Positions 1-8,446 of a stretch of 64,000 bases of DNA are shown here, piece after piece; positions within the stretch are counted from its first letter, which is position 1, and each line of letters starts with the position of its first letter. Source of the stretch: G965207335 sp965207335 (GTDB taxonomy: Bacteria; Pseudomonadota; Gammaproteobacteria; PS1; Pseudothioglobaceae); the NCBI GenBank assembly GCA_965207335.1, contig OZ242267.1, forward strand, positions 868,001 through 932,000, given 5' to 3'. The notes beneath the pieces were generated by a model. It saw only the letters and a list, made by a program, of their open reading frames with translations. It searched no databases and was not told the DNA's origin. Made by a program: the position numbers and the translations under genes.

Positions 1-1297
1 CTTTAGTTAAAAATTCCCTATCTTTATCTAACTCACTTAGTGCTTGGTCTAATGAACTACACACTTTTGGAATTAATTTTTTTTCGGCTTCACTTAACTC
101 ATATAAATCCGTAGAAACAGGATCTCCTGGGTGTATTTTATTGATAATACCATCAAGTCCTGCCATTAACATAGATGCAAACAATAAATATGGATTAGCT
201 GTTGGGTCAGGAAACCTAACTTCAATACGACGCCCCTTAGGATTAGATTCAAAAGGTATGCGAATAGCAGCAGAACGGTTTTTAGCAGAATAAACTAACA
301 TTTCAGGTGCTTCAAATCCAGGTACTAATCTTTTGTAAGAATTAGTAGAAGCATTAGCAAATGCATTCAAAGCCCTAGCATGCTTAATAATACCACCTAT
401 ATAATAAATAGCTATATCCGATAAGTTACCATAGCCATCGCCATCAAATAAATTTACCCCATCTTTAGCTATTGACTGATGAACATGCATGCCGTTACCA
501 TTATCAATAGCTATTGGCTTTGGCATAAAAGTAGCTGTTTTACCGTATGCATGTGCCACATTTTGCACACAGTATTTTAAAATTTGAGTTTCATCGCCTT
601 TTTTGACTAAGGTATTAAATAAGGCACCAATTTCACATTGCCCTGCTGTACCAACTTCGTGGTGATGAACCTCAGTTGTAACACCCATATCTTCTATGGC
701 TAGACACATAGCACCTCGTAAGTCGTGCAAAGAATCAACAGGTGGTACTGGAAAATAACCGCCTTTAATTCTGGGTCTATGTCCCTTATTACCACCTTCA
801 ATATCGTCTCCAGACTCCCAATCTGCTTCTTCGGAATGAATTTCATAAAATGCTTTGCCAAGTCCAAAACCTGTATCCCATTTCACACTATCAAACACAA
901 AAAACTCTGGCTCATTGCCAAAATAAGCAGTATCTCCTATGCCTGTTGATTTTAAATATTCTTCTGCTTTTTTAGCTATAGATCGTGGGTCTTTTTCATA
1001 ACCTTTCATATCACTAGGCTCAATAATATTGCAACGGATAATTAAAGTAGGCTCTTCGGTGAATGGATCCATAACGGCTGTATCAACATCTGGCTGTAAA
1101 ATCATATCTGAATCGTTAATACTCTTCCAACCTGCTATGGATGAGCCATCAAACATTTGACCTGTTTTTAGTTTGTTACTATTAATTTGATGGCTTGGAA
1201 CACTTACATGATGCTCCTTGCCTTTGGTATCAGTAAAACGAAAATCAATAAATATTATTTCTTCATCTTTAATCTTTTGCATTATATCAACAGACAT
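1..1297 (-). CDS. glnA: Glutamine synthetase type I, C-terminus cut by window edge
   Basis: Cytoplasmic ATP-dependent ligation of ammonia to glutamate. The frame is open from the ATG at 1297 to the window edge, about 432 codons; the family is near 468, so roughly 36 C-terminal residues lie outside. Seen: the N-terminal beta-grasp with MFDGSSIAGW, the catalytic EPEFFVFD and GAGQCEIG-like (here GTAGQCEIG) segments, NGNGMHVHQS, and the RIEVRFPDP active-site strand. Tyr399 in the context STDLYELSEAEK corresponds to the tyrosine adenylylated by GlnE in proteobacteria, so covalent regulation is expected. A strong AGGAG ribosome site precedes the ATG. No ntrBC genes are seen beside it. Confidence 0.97.
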   Translation of the reverse strand, partial: MSVDIMQKIKDEEIIFIDFRFTDTKGKEHHVSVPSHQINSNKLKTGQMFDGSSIAGWKSINDSDMILQPDVDTAVMDPFTEEPTLIIRCNIIEPSDMKGYEKDPRSIAKKAEEYLKSTGIGDTAYFGNEPEFFVFDSVKWDTGFGLGKAFYEIHSEEADWESGDDIEGGNKGHRPRIKGGYFPVPPVDSLHDLRGAMCLAIEDMGVTTEVHHHEVGTAGQCEIGALFNTLVKKGDETQILKYCVQNVAHAYGKTATFMPKPIAIDNGNGMHVHQSIAKDGVNLFDGDGYGNLSDIAIYYIGGIIKHARALNAFANASTNSYKRLVPGFEAPEMLVYSAKNRSAAIRIPFESNPKGRRIEVRFPDPTANPYLLFASMLMAGLDGIINKIHPGDPVSTDLYELSEAEKKLIPKVCSSLDQALSELDKDREFLTK

Positions 1298-1372
1298 TCT
1301 CACTCCTTTTTTTAGTATGTCATAATAAAAACTTTGTAAAATATATTTTCTAAGAACTTATACTATTTTACC

Positions 1373-1597
1373 TTATTCTTTTTTTATATATATTACTATC
1401 TCATTATTGCTTTCAATAATTTTAGTAATTTTATGATTATGAACACTGCACCAAGCTGGTATATCGTGAAGTACGCCTTTATCTGTTGCTAGCATTTTTA
1501 TAGTATCACCTATAGCTATTGTTGTTATTTTCTCATGTAAGCGAATAACTGGCATAGGACACAATAATTTTCGCACATCTAGGATATATTCTTGCAT
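1373..1597 (-). CDS. tusA: TusA/SirA-family sulfur carrier protein
   Basis: Small 74-residue cytoplasmic sulfur-trafficking protein. The N-terminal CPMP motif (Cys13) is the TusA signature CPxP, whose cysteine carries the persulfide. Length matches the family (75-80 residues). In sulfur oxidisers TusA hands sulfane sulfur from rhodaneses to DsrE of DsrEFH; a rhodanese lies 1 kb away and dsrEFH is elsewhere in this window, so that role is likely here, although tRNA thiolation is an alternative. It is transcribed in the same direction as glnA, 75 bp upstream of it, and could be co-transcribed. Confidence 0.88.
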   Translation of the reverse strand: MQEYILDVRKLLCPMPVIRLHEKITTIAIGDTIKMLATDKGVLHDIPAWCSVHNHKITKIIESNNEIVIYIKKE

Positions 1598-1645
1598 AAA
1601 TAAATTTGTTATATTATTTTATGAGTAGATTTTAACACTAAATAA

Positions 1646-1816
1646 AACTACTACACTAAGCGATTAGGTTGGGCTTTGAGGTATTATGTATGAAACAATG
1701 CTTTTTAGATGTATATACTTTCTTGGGAGTAAATATGAGTTAAAGTTAAAGCAATTACTTAATCATTATCCCAAATAAACAACCTATTAGGCAACTGCAC
1801 AAGGACTGCTTTTTAT
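1646..1816 (-). repeat. Family A interspersed element, copy 1
   Basis: Degenerate non-coding element of about 170 bp. Its reverse complement aligns by eye with 32538-32700: both begin with CAGTCCTTGTGCA, share TTTAACTTTAACTCATATTT in the middle, and end in a CTAATC(A/G)CTTA..GCAGTA-like tip. A second isolated tip of the same family sits at about 1898-1914. The rest of the gene-free stretch 1598-1933 shows nothing else recognisable. Confidence 0.55.
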
Positions 1817-1933
1817 ATTTAATGCGACAGTATTCCAAATTTTATATTGTCTAGTTTAAATAATAAAACATTTGATGTATAAAAAAAAATTAATACTACT
1901 GTGCTAAGCGATAATATTGCCGTATTTTAATAA

Positions 1934-2002
1934 TCAAACTATCATTGGATCTGCTTTTAACTGAGTGCGAAACTCCTTGTCAAATATTCTATTATTAATC
2001 AT
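1934..2002 (-). pseudogene. Truncated tandem copy of the NHLP-type precursor leader
   Basis: A 22-codon frame with its own ATG and an upstream AAGGATG ribosome-site-like stretch, 27 bp downstream of the intact precursor at 2030-2386. It contains FDKEFRTQLKADP, nearly the same as LDKKFRAQLKANP in the intact gene, and then stops at TGA. It is most simply the remnant of a second tandem precursor gene that lost the rest of its leader and its core. Confidence 0.6.
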
Positions 2003-2029
2003 TTTATTTCCATCCTTAAATTTCATATA

Positions 2030-2386
2030 TTATGGTTTAATACTACTTGCTGTTGTTAGTGTCCCTACCGTACTAGCAGTACCGAATGTGCCAATTGTAA
2101 CACCAGCAACAGTACCTAATGTGCCAACTGTGCAGCCAGCTGAACTTAATGAGCCAGCTGAACCTACCGTAGCACCAGCACTCAATATATTTTGCATATC
2201 TTCTTGTTTAATATTGCTATCAAAGTAAGGAATAACAACATAAAATATATCCTTACTAGATTCAACAACTTTGTATTCTAAATCCTCAAAATCAGCATCA
2301 ACTAGTTTACTAAGTTGCAATTTTGGGTTTGCTTTTAATTGAGCACGAAATTTTTTATCCAATAATTTATCCATGTAATCTTCCAT
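2030..2386 (-). CDS. Putative RiPP precursor with NHLP-type leader (precursor 1)
   Basis: 118 residues. Residues 10-54 (KKFRAQLKANPKLQ, EDLEYKVVESSKD, FYVVIP) have the pattern of the nitrile-hydratase-like leader peptide (NHLP) family: an F/RxxLxxNPK helix, an acidic VxVVE strand and a FYxVxP strand. After ILSAGA (67-72), where a leader/core junction would lie, residues 69-118 are low complexity: 36 of 50 are Gly, Thr, Ser or Ala, with GT dipeptide repeats and one Cys (85). Such Ser/Thr/Cys-rich cores are substrates for dehydration or cyclisation. A good AGGAG precedes the ATG. No modifying enzyme or peptide exporter is seen in the window, so function and product are inference. A reading frame on the opposite strand (1965-2228) is a shadow. 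Confidence 0.7.
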   Translation of the reverse strand: MEDYMDKLLDKKFRAQLKANPKLQLSKLVDADFEDLEYKVVESSKDIFYVVIPYFDSNIKQEDMQNILSAGATVGSAGSLSSAGCTVGTLGTVAGVTIGTFGTASTVGTLTTASSIKP

Positions 2387-2469
2387 TATTACTCCTAATT
2401 ATAAATTAATTTTTACTTGTAGTAATTGTAAACTGATAATACATAAAAGATTTACATTTAACATATAGT

Positions 2470-2493
2470 AATATAAAGTATATATGTTTACAC
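2470..2493 (-). promoter_or_regulatory. Putative promoter/operator of precursor 1, shared with precursor 2
   Basis: Read on the minus strand: GTGTAAACA (2493-2485), nine bases, then TATATT (2475-2470), 83 bases before the ATG of the precursor. The same GTGTAAACA-N9-TATAAT arrangement lies 81 bases before the other precursor gene. TATAWT fits a -10 box; GTGTAAACA sits where an activator or an extended upstream element could bind. Confidence 0.5.
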
Positions 2494-2541
2494 TATTAAA
2501 AAAATTCTATTAAAAACATTTGATATAGCAGTGTTTAGAAC

Positions 2542-2997
2542 CTATAATAAATTATTTTTTTTTGCTTTTTCTACTGGATTTTTATCCTTAATCCACGATA
2601 CAATACCATTGTCTAGGTTATAAATATTTGTATAGCCTAATTCATTTGCTAATAAGGCACTTACTTCTCTTGAGCGGTATCCATGAGCACAAACTATGGC
2701 TATTGCTTTGTGTTGAGGTATAAATTGAAATTTACTTTTAATGAGCTCTGTTTTTAGTTTTTGCTTTCTATCTTTGGTAAATGTAGTTAATAATTTACTA
2801 TTTGGCAAAACACCTGTTTGTATCCATTCACTTAAATAACGCACATCAATAATAGTAACATCATTATTTTTTATAAGTTCTGATAATTCAATATTACTAA
2901 CATTGGTATATAAGTTTTTACTAAACATATTACTAAAACTAAATGCAGAAATTACTATAATAACAATGATAGCAATAATTATATTTTTAGCATTCAT
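2542..2997 (-). CDS. Membrane-anchored rhodanese-domain protein
   Basis: 151 residues. One hydrophobic helix at about 6-24 is either an N-terminal anchor or a signal sequence, putting the domain in the periplasm. Residues 35-145 are a single rhodanese domain: VTIIDVRYLSEW (47-58) and the active-site loop with Cys103 in CAHGYRS, followed by ALLANELGYTNIYNLDNGIVSW. The catalytic cysteine is present, so sulfur transfer to a thiol acceptor is possible; the physiological donor is unknown. It is upstream of the RiPP-like precursor on the same strand (155 bp), but the precursor has its own promoter candidate. Confidence 0.85.
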   Translation of the reverse strand: MNAKNIIIAIIVIIVISAFSFSNMFSKNLYTNVSNIELSELIKNNDVTIIDVRYLSEWIQTGVLPNSKLLTTFTKDRKQKLKTELIKSKFQFIPQHKAIAIVCAHGYRSREVSALLANELGYTNIYNLDNGIVSWIKDKNPVEKAKKNNLL

Positions 2998-3034
2998 TTT
3001 ATCTCTGATTAATGGCTAAACAAATTTTTATACT

Positions 3035-3120
3035 TATAAATGATTAAGTTGTTATTTTATCATTAATTTAGGTTTTATTCTCTCTCATAAAAAAACTCTA
3101 GCCTAATCGCTTAATGTAAT
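3035..3120 (-). repeat. Family A element, supplies the stop of the M16 gene
   Basis: Degenerate copy ending in CTAATCGCTTAATGTAATAGTA. That tip overlaps the last codons of the M16-like gene: TITLSD and its TAG stop are encoded by the repeat tip, so the original C-terminus was probably replaced on insertion. Confidence 0.4.
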
Positions 3121-4419
3121 AGTATTCTTTAATGCTCCAACATTAACTACTAGCCAAATATTATCCTTAAAAAATTTATTGCTGGCATTAATTATTTGTT
3201 GTTTTTGTAACTTAGTTATTTTTTCTGGGAAATTTTTAATATAATTTATGTCTAAGTTATAAAATCCAATTACTGCCAAATAACTAGCTATTTGCCTGTT
3301 AGTAGCAATTCTTAATGCAAAACTACCAACAATATTATCTTTGGCATCTTGAATTTTTTTATCACTAATATTAGTTAAAAAATCATTTACAGTTTGAAAA
3401 ACTAAATTAATAGCTTTGTCTTTGCTGGCATTTTTAGTTTGCAAATTAATTAAAAAATACCCATTAGCCGCCATAGGTAAAAAATAGCTGTGAACACTAT
3501 ATGCCAAGCCATTTTGCTCACGAATAACATAACCTAACTGGGAATTTAATACCCTACCACCTAAAATATGATTTACTAAGTACAAAGCATAATAATCAGG
3601 GTAATCTCTATTGATACCTGTTTTACCTATTAAAATATGATTTTGAGTTGATGGATAGTCAATATTTAATATTTTTGATGCTGATAATGGCATTATTTTA
3701 TTGATAATGGATGGTTTTTTACCTATTGGTAGATTATGGCTTAACTGCCTAGATATACTTTTTGCTTTTGCTCTTGTTATGTCGCCTACTATTACTATTA
3801 CTAGATTTTTAGCAACATAATATTTACTATAAAAATCTCTAATATCGTTGATAGTTATGTTTGTGATACTGGCAGTTGTACCTAAAACATTATGTGCATA
3901 GCTATGATTAGCAAACACTTCATTAGCAAATGCCTGACTTGCTATCTCACTAGGATTAGTTTGACTTCCTTTAATAGTATGTAAATACTGTTTTTTTAAT
4001 CTAGTTAGGGTTTTATTAGTAAATTTATTATTGGTTATTAACTCTTTTAACAAATTAACACTTCGTTGTAACACGCTATCTTGGGCTAGACTTCTAAGTG
4101 ATATTATAGCCATATCCTTAACGGCTGAGGTAGAAAATATTGCCCCAATCTCGTTAAAACCTGTATTTATTTGTTCTTCATTATATTTTTTACTACCAGT
4201 ACCTATCATAGCATTAGTAATATTTGCTAAGCCAAATTTATCATAATCACGGCTAGATGCTCCATCAAATACCAACTTAATATCAACAATATTATTGTCT
4301 TTAACATGACTAAACAATACTTTAGCACCTTCTGGGGTATGCCATACTTGAATATTAGGTGTGGCAAAAACTAAGTTGGCAATAGTCAATAAAGTTATTA
4401 TTAAAATTGTGTTTATCAT
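3103..4419 (-). CDS. M16 peptidase family protein, non-catalytic subunit
   Basis: 438 residues with an N-terminal signal sequence (about 1-19), so periplasmic or exported. It has the two M16 half-domains (DIKLVFDGASSRD near residue 47; YYVAKNLVIVIVGDI near 200-214), but where the zinc motif HxxEH should be it reads GLANITNAMIGTG, so it cannot bind zinc there. M16 enzymes often work as pairs of a catalytic and an inactive subunit; the gene before it, overlapping by 4 bp, is the catalytic partner. The substrate is unknown; candidates are exported peptides or leader peptides. The end of the gene lies in a repeat tip. Confidence 0.85.
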   Translation of the reverse strand: MINTILIITLLTIANLVFATPNIQVWHTPEGAKVLFSHVKDNNIVDIKLVFDGASSRDYDKFGLANITNAMIGTGSKKYNEEQINTGFNEIGAIFSTSAVKDMAIISLRSLAQDSVLQRSVNLLKELITNNKFTNKTLTRLKKQYLHTIKGSQTNPSEIASQAFANEVFANHSYAHNVLGTTASITNITINDIRDFYSKYYVAKNLVIVIVGDITRAKAKSISRQLSHNLPIGKKPSIINKIMPLSASKILNIDYPSTQNHILIGKTGINRDYPDYYALYLVNHILGGRVLNSQLGYVIREQNGLAYSVHSYFLPMAANGYFLINLQTKNASKDKAINLVFQTVNDFLTNISDKKIQDAKDNIVGSFALRIATNRQIASYLAVIGFYNLDINYIKNFPEKITKLQKQQIINASNKFFKDNIWLVVNVGALKNTITLSD

Positions 4420-5756
4420 ATATTTTTGATACTAGGTATTAATTCAACTGTTGATCTATTATTTTTAATAAGATACTTTATAGCAATATTTTGCACATCC
4501 TTAGCACTAATATTATTAATTTTATCAACATACTCTGTGCTTACTTTATAGCCTAAACCTATTGCTTCAAGAACACCTAAATAATATGCTTGAGTTTTAA
4601 TAGAATCTTGACTATAAATATATTCTGCTTGTGACTGGGTTTTAATATTGCTTAAAATATTATTATCAATGACTTTGTTTTTAATATTGGCTATTACCCC
4701 ATCAATTACTTTAACTATTTTATCAATACTTATATTTTCTATTGGTGAAAAGCTAATTTTTAAATTAGTAGCGTATTTATCATAAATATAATAACTTACT
4801 GCTACAAAGTTTACTAATTGTAACTCTCTTACTAACAACTTGGTTAAAATAGCATTATCATTACCAGTTAGCACATAAGATAGCATCTCTAAGGCATAAG
4901 CATCATTGCTATTACTAGTGCTATTTAAACTAGGTACAGGATATGACATAACAAAATATGGGTTTTTAGCTACTAAAGTCAAGCTAGAATTTTGTGCTAA
5001 TTTTGGATATGATTGAATATATTTAGACTTAGGATAATAAGGGCTAATATGAGAAAAATATTTTTTGACTAAGCTATAAACCTCTTTGACATCAACATCT
5101 CCTACTACCACGATAATAGCATTATTAGGACTGTAATACTTTTTATACCAATTACTTAATTCTGCTAACTTGAGGCTTTTTAAATCATCCATAATACCAA
5201 TAATTGGATAATAATAAGCACTATTTTTACTATAAGATATTTTTGATAATTTCTCGTAAACCTTAGCTATAGGATTATCTTCAACTAGCAATCTTCTTTC
5301 TTCTATTACCACATCTCTTTCGGTTTTAAAATCTTGCTCTTTTAATAATAAATTTTGCATTCTATCTGCTTCTAGTTTTAGACTTATCTCTAAATTATTA
5401 CTATTCATCATTTGATAATAAGCAGTATAATCTCTGGAAGTAAAGGCATTATCAGTACCACCATTTTTGGCAATAATCTTAGAAAACTCTCCAGTATTAT
5501 AATTTTTAGTTCCCTTAAACATCATATGCTCTAACATATGCGATATGCCTGTTGTGCCTAACTCTTCATAACTTGAGCCAATCTTATACCAAATCTGAGA
5601 TATAAATATTGGTGCTCTATGGTTTTCTTTTACTATTAATTTTAAGCCATTGTCAAAATTAAACTCACTAATACTAGCATGTGTTGTTGGTGTTAATAAC
5701 AAGCAAAAAATACTGCTAAGTATAAAAACTATATTTTTTAAATAATTTGTATTCAT
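4416..5756 (-). CDS. M16 zinc metallopeptidase, catalytic subunit
   Basis: 446 residues. Signal sequence 1-27 ending THA. The inverted zinc motif HMLEH (His73, Glu76, His77) is intact, followed by the distal glutamate region TERDVVIEERRL (about 143-154). The C-terminal half-domain (VVVGDVDVKEVYSLVKKYF) is typical of the pitrilysin/PqqL-like periplasmic proteases. Overlap of 4 bp (ATGA) with the inactive partner indicates translational coupling and a heterodimer. Likely role: degradation or processing of small peptides outside the cytoplasm. Whether it touches the RiPP-like precursors 2 kb away is only a guess. Confidence 0.9.
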   Translation of the reverse strand: MNTNYLKNIVFILSSIFCLLLTPTTHASISEFNFDNGLKLIVKENHRAPIFISQIWYKIGSSYEELGTTGISHMLEHMMFKGTKNYNTGEFSKIIAKNGGTDNAFTSRDYTAYYQMMNSNNLEISLKLEADRMQNLLLKEQDFKTERDVVIEERRLLVEDNPIAKVYEKLSKISYSKNSAYYYPIIGIMDDLKSLKLAELSNWYKKYYSPNNAIIVVVGDVDVKEVYSLVKKYFSHISPYYPKSKYIQSYPKLAQNSSLTLVAKNPYFVMSYPVPSLNSTSNSNDAYALEMLSYVLTGNDNAILTKLLVRELQLVNFVAVSYYIYDKYATNLKISFSPIENISIDKIVKVIDGVIANIKNKVIDNNILSNIKTQSQAEYIYSQDSIKTQAYYLGVLEAIGLGYKVSTEYVDKINNISAKDVQNIAIKYLIKNNRSTVELIPSIKNI

Positions 5757-5795
5757 AAAAGGTAAAATATATCTCTAAAATAAGTTTTTTATGTA

Positions 5796-5898
5796 AAAAC
5801 TGCTTTTTAAATGTGTGCTTTTTGCCTAGGATAAGTTATTATACTACCAACTCAAACTTACCCTCACCCCAAAGTACACCTAATCACTTAATGCAGTA
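5796..5898 (+). repeat. Family A element between the M16 gene and ftsY
   Basis: One of the clearest copies: begins AAACTGCTTTTTAAATGTGTGC and ends CCTAATCACTTAATGCAGTA. The ends form a short inverted repeat (ACTGC/GCAGT). It fills the space between the two divergent genes, so it must contain or sit beside both promoters. Confidence 0.6.
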
Positions 5899-5913
5899 AT
5901 CTTAAATTATACA

Positions 5914-6849
5914 ATGTTTAATATATTTAAAAAAAATAAAAAACCACAAACAAAAATTAGTTTTAAAGACAAATTACACAATACTAAACAAGCACTAAAT
6001 AATAAACTTAGCGCCTTACTAAGTGGCAAAACTAGCTTATCAGACCAATTAATAGAAGAATTAGAAACAGTATTACTTAGTGCTGATATTGGCATACATA
6101 CCACAGACAAAATTATATCATTAGTTAAAGAAAAAATTCATAAAAGCACCATAACTGATAATAATGATTTGTACAAAATATTAAAACCTATATTAAATAA
6201 TCTATTAATTAGTGCTAAACCGTTAATTATAACTAATCAAAAACCGTTTGTAATTTTAGTAGTAGGGGTAAATGGTGCTGGTAAAACCACTACCATAGGA
6301 AAGCTAGCCAAACAATTCCAACAACAAGATAAATCTGTTGTATTAGTTGCTGGAGATACTTTTAGAGCTGCCGCTGTTGAGCAATTAAAAATATGGGGAC
6401 AACGCAATAATATTCCAGTAATAGCACAAAAAACAGGTGCAGATTCATCTGCTGTTATTTATGATGGTTTAAGCTCGGCAACTAGTAAAAATATTGATAT
6501 TCTTATAGCTGATACTGCAGGACGACTACATACTCAGCAAAACCTAATGGCAGAACTACAAAAAATCAAACGCGCACTTAGTAAAAATCGCCAAGATGCC
6601 CCAAATGAAACTATGTTAATTATAGATGGTAGTATTGGTGGTAATGCTGTTGAACAAGCAAAAGTATTTCATAATATGATAGGCTTAGATAGTGTTAGTA
6701 TCACAAAATTAGACGGCACCGCAAAAGGGGGGGTATTATTTGCTATTTGTTGTGAGTTAAATTTACCTATTCGCTATATAGGTATGGGCGAGTCTATTGA
6801 CGACTTAGAAGTATTTGATAAAAATAAATTTATTGATGCTATATTATAA
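5914..6849 (+). CDS. ftsY: Signal recognition particle receptor FtsY
   Basis: GTPase that docks the SRP-ribosome complex at the inner membrane. 311 residues with N domain (about 15-95) and G domain. Seen: P-loop GVNGAGKTTT (118-127), GDTFRAAAVEQL (G2), DTAGRL (G3), TKLDGTAKGG (G4), and the C-terminal GMGESIDDLEVFD. It lacks the long acidic A domain of E. coli FtsY, as many small proteobacterial FtsY proteins do; the basic N-terminus (MFNIFKKNKKP) can serve as the membrane-targeting helix. It is transcribed alone here; the usual ftsE/ftsX neighbours are absent. Confidence 0.96.
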   Translation: MFNIFKKNKKPQTKISFKDKLHNTKQALNNKLSALLSGKTSLSDQLIEELETVLLSADIGIHTTDKIISLVKEKIHKSTITDNNDLYKILKPILNNLLISAKPLIITNQKPFVILVVGVNGAGKTTTIGKLAKQFQQQDKSVVLVAGDTFRAAAVEQLKIWGQRNNIPVIAQKTGADSSAVIYDGLSSATSKNIDILIADTAGRLHTQQNLMAELQKIKRALSKNRQDAPNETMLIIDGSIGGNAVEQAKVFHNMIGLDSVSITKLDGTAKGGVLFAICCELNLPIRYIGMGESIDDLEVFDKNKFIDAIL

Positions 6850-6870
6850 AAATATAGAATAACAATTTTA

Positions 6871-6940
6871 TACGCCGTCATTGCGAGACTTTGTAAAAAG
6901 GTGTGGCAATCTCATCTTACAAATATGGTGTAATTAAGTA
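6871..6940. repeat. Family C palindromic half-module after ftsY
   Basis: CGTCATTGCGAGACTTTGTAAAAAGGTGTGGCAATCTC followed by a short tail. The GTCATTGCGAG...GTGGCAATCTC pairing can fold into a hairpin. It lies between the 3' ends of convergent ftsY and the DUF4145 gene and could act as a bidirectional terminator. Confidence 0.6.
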
Positions 6941-6956
6941 TTGTGTTCCCAACGCC

Positions 6957-7694
6957 TCAAGAACCAGCGGTGGCTTTTTCACCGTACGAGTTGCTTGGCT
7001 TGTTAGATTTTTTCTCTGTTGCCTTTATACCAGCAACACCAATAATGCTTTCTAAATGCTTTTGTCTCTCATGCTTAGCTATGTACCAATCTTTCATAAG
7101 AATCTCTATTAAGCCTATTAATAGTTGTGCTTCTTCGGGGTCAACATCAATAATTAAATTGATATCTTTTTCCATGTGAGCACCAATATTCCCGATACTT
7201 CGCACAGCGTCAATTGCTTGCCATATTATTGGGTCAACTTTATCCTGAATATCCCTGATCTCATCAACAAGGCGCCCTTTTTTAATGCCAAAGAAATCGC
7301 GAATAATTCCTTGCAGACAGCGCCTAGATAAAGTTGCGGATGCTTTTGGGCTCAATGCCTTTATAAGACAGGCTTCTTCATAATCAGCAATAATCGCCTG
7401 TGGTATAAATGATGGAAATTGTTTGGCTAAAGAGCTTGGCTTTAGATTCCATTCGAATCTTTTTGAATTTGGCGTGATTCTATACCCGTTGGAGTAGTTA
7501 GCAGAATGAAGAGAGCCTTTTATTTCGTACTCTTTACATTCATCACTTGGACAAGTTATTACCTCGGTAACAATTACAGACATACCATCTTTATTGTCCT
7601 CATCAAATACATGTAAATTTTGACTGTAATTAGAGTCGGTGATGGTCGCTTCTTTATTACAATAAGGGCATGCCCAATTGAATTTTATTGCCAT
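6957..7694 (-). CDS. DUF4145 domain protein with N-terminal zinc-ribbon-like motif
   Basis: 245 residues. CPYC (about 9-12) and a later CPSDEC form a four-cysteine zinc-ribbon-like N-terminus. Residues about 105-200 are the DUF4145 helical domain: a YEEACLIKALSPKASATLSRRCLQ-type helix and AVRSIGNIGAH, the RxxGNxxAH signature of this HEPN-superfamily domain. DUF4145 proteins occur with restriction or defence genes or as solitary cargo, and their activity is not established. Here it is isolated between family C repeats, consistent with an accessory, transferred gene. Ends in a poorly conserved basic tail. Confidence 0.75.
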   Translation of the reverse strand: MAIKFNWACPYCNKEATITDSNYSQNLHVFDEDNKDGMSVIVTEVITCPSDECKEYEIKGSLHSANYSNGYRITPNSKRFEWNLKPSSLAKQFPSFIPQAIIADYEEACLIKALSPKASATLSRRCLQGIIRDFFGIKKGRLVDEIRDIQDKVDPIIWQAIDAVRSIGNIGAHMEKDINLIIDVDPEEAQLLIGLIEILMKDWYIAKHERQKHLESIIGVAGIKATEKKSNKPSNSYGEKATAGS

Positions 7695-7860
7695 GGTATA
7701 TCCCTGTATAAATCTAACTATTTATTAAATACATAATTATATACTAACTATTTTTAATTTTATTATATCAGAGTCAGTATAACTTGATTTTATGTATATA
7801 TAATATTTTTTGTGAATAAAATAGCAATAAATACTATGCTTAGTAAAATGTTTTTATACA

Positions 7861-8440
7861 CCCATCGTCATTGCGAGGCTTTGTAAAAGGCGTGGCAATC
7901 TCGTGCTACAGTGGCAATCTCGTGCTACAAAAACGGTGTAATTTAAAAAAGCATTAACAATAACGAATTGGAATTATGCCAACTGTTGATTTAAAAAAGT
8001 ACCCATAATAGTAAGCAAAGCTTACTTTGGGGAATATCCCAAACCCCTAACGGCAATTACAGGTTATTCAGTACATATTAAGTTGCTTTGATTGTTTTTT
8101 AATTGAGGGGCAGAACTAGTTTTCATATTACAATTCACTGTACAACTGCCCCTCAAACTCCCCATATATACATTTTGCTTGTAATTTATATTTTTGTAGT
8201 GAGATAATTCGTGGTGTGGTTTTAAAAAAGTACCCACAATAACAAGTTAGAATTATATCCACCGTCATTGCGAGCCTTGATAAAGGCGTGGCAATCTCAT
8301 CTTACAAAACCCACCGTCATTGCGAGACTTGTAAAAGGCGTGGCAATCTCGTGCTACAAAAGCAATGTAATTAGTACCAGAATATTGCCTAAGATTGCCA
8401 CACACTAAAAAACAGTGTTCGCAATGACTAGGGTACCTTT
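7861..8440. repeat. Family C repeat cluster (gene-free 7695-8446)
   Basis: Contains in order a GTCATTGCGAG module (7861-7948) with an internal duplication of GTGGCAATCTCGTGCTACA, the GGGGAATATCCC/AGTAAGCAAAGCTTACT module (about 7998-8062), the GAGGGGCAG...CTGCCCCTC hairpin module (about 8104-8156) and a full two-sided GTCATTGCGAG module (8258-8435). Modules are in the opposite order and strand to the array at 16.4-18.1 kb. The rest of the gap is AT-rich with no coding signal. Confidence 0.75.
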
Positions 8441-8446
8441 TTAACA

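Noticed and set aside
1965..2228. Val/Pro-rich 87-residue frame on the plus strand
   Set aside because: Antisense shadow of the low-complexity core of precursor 1, which has the better start, ribosome site and a homologue.
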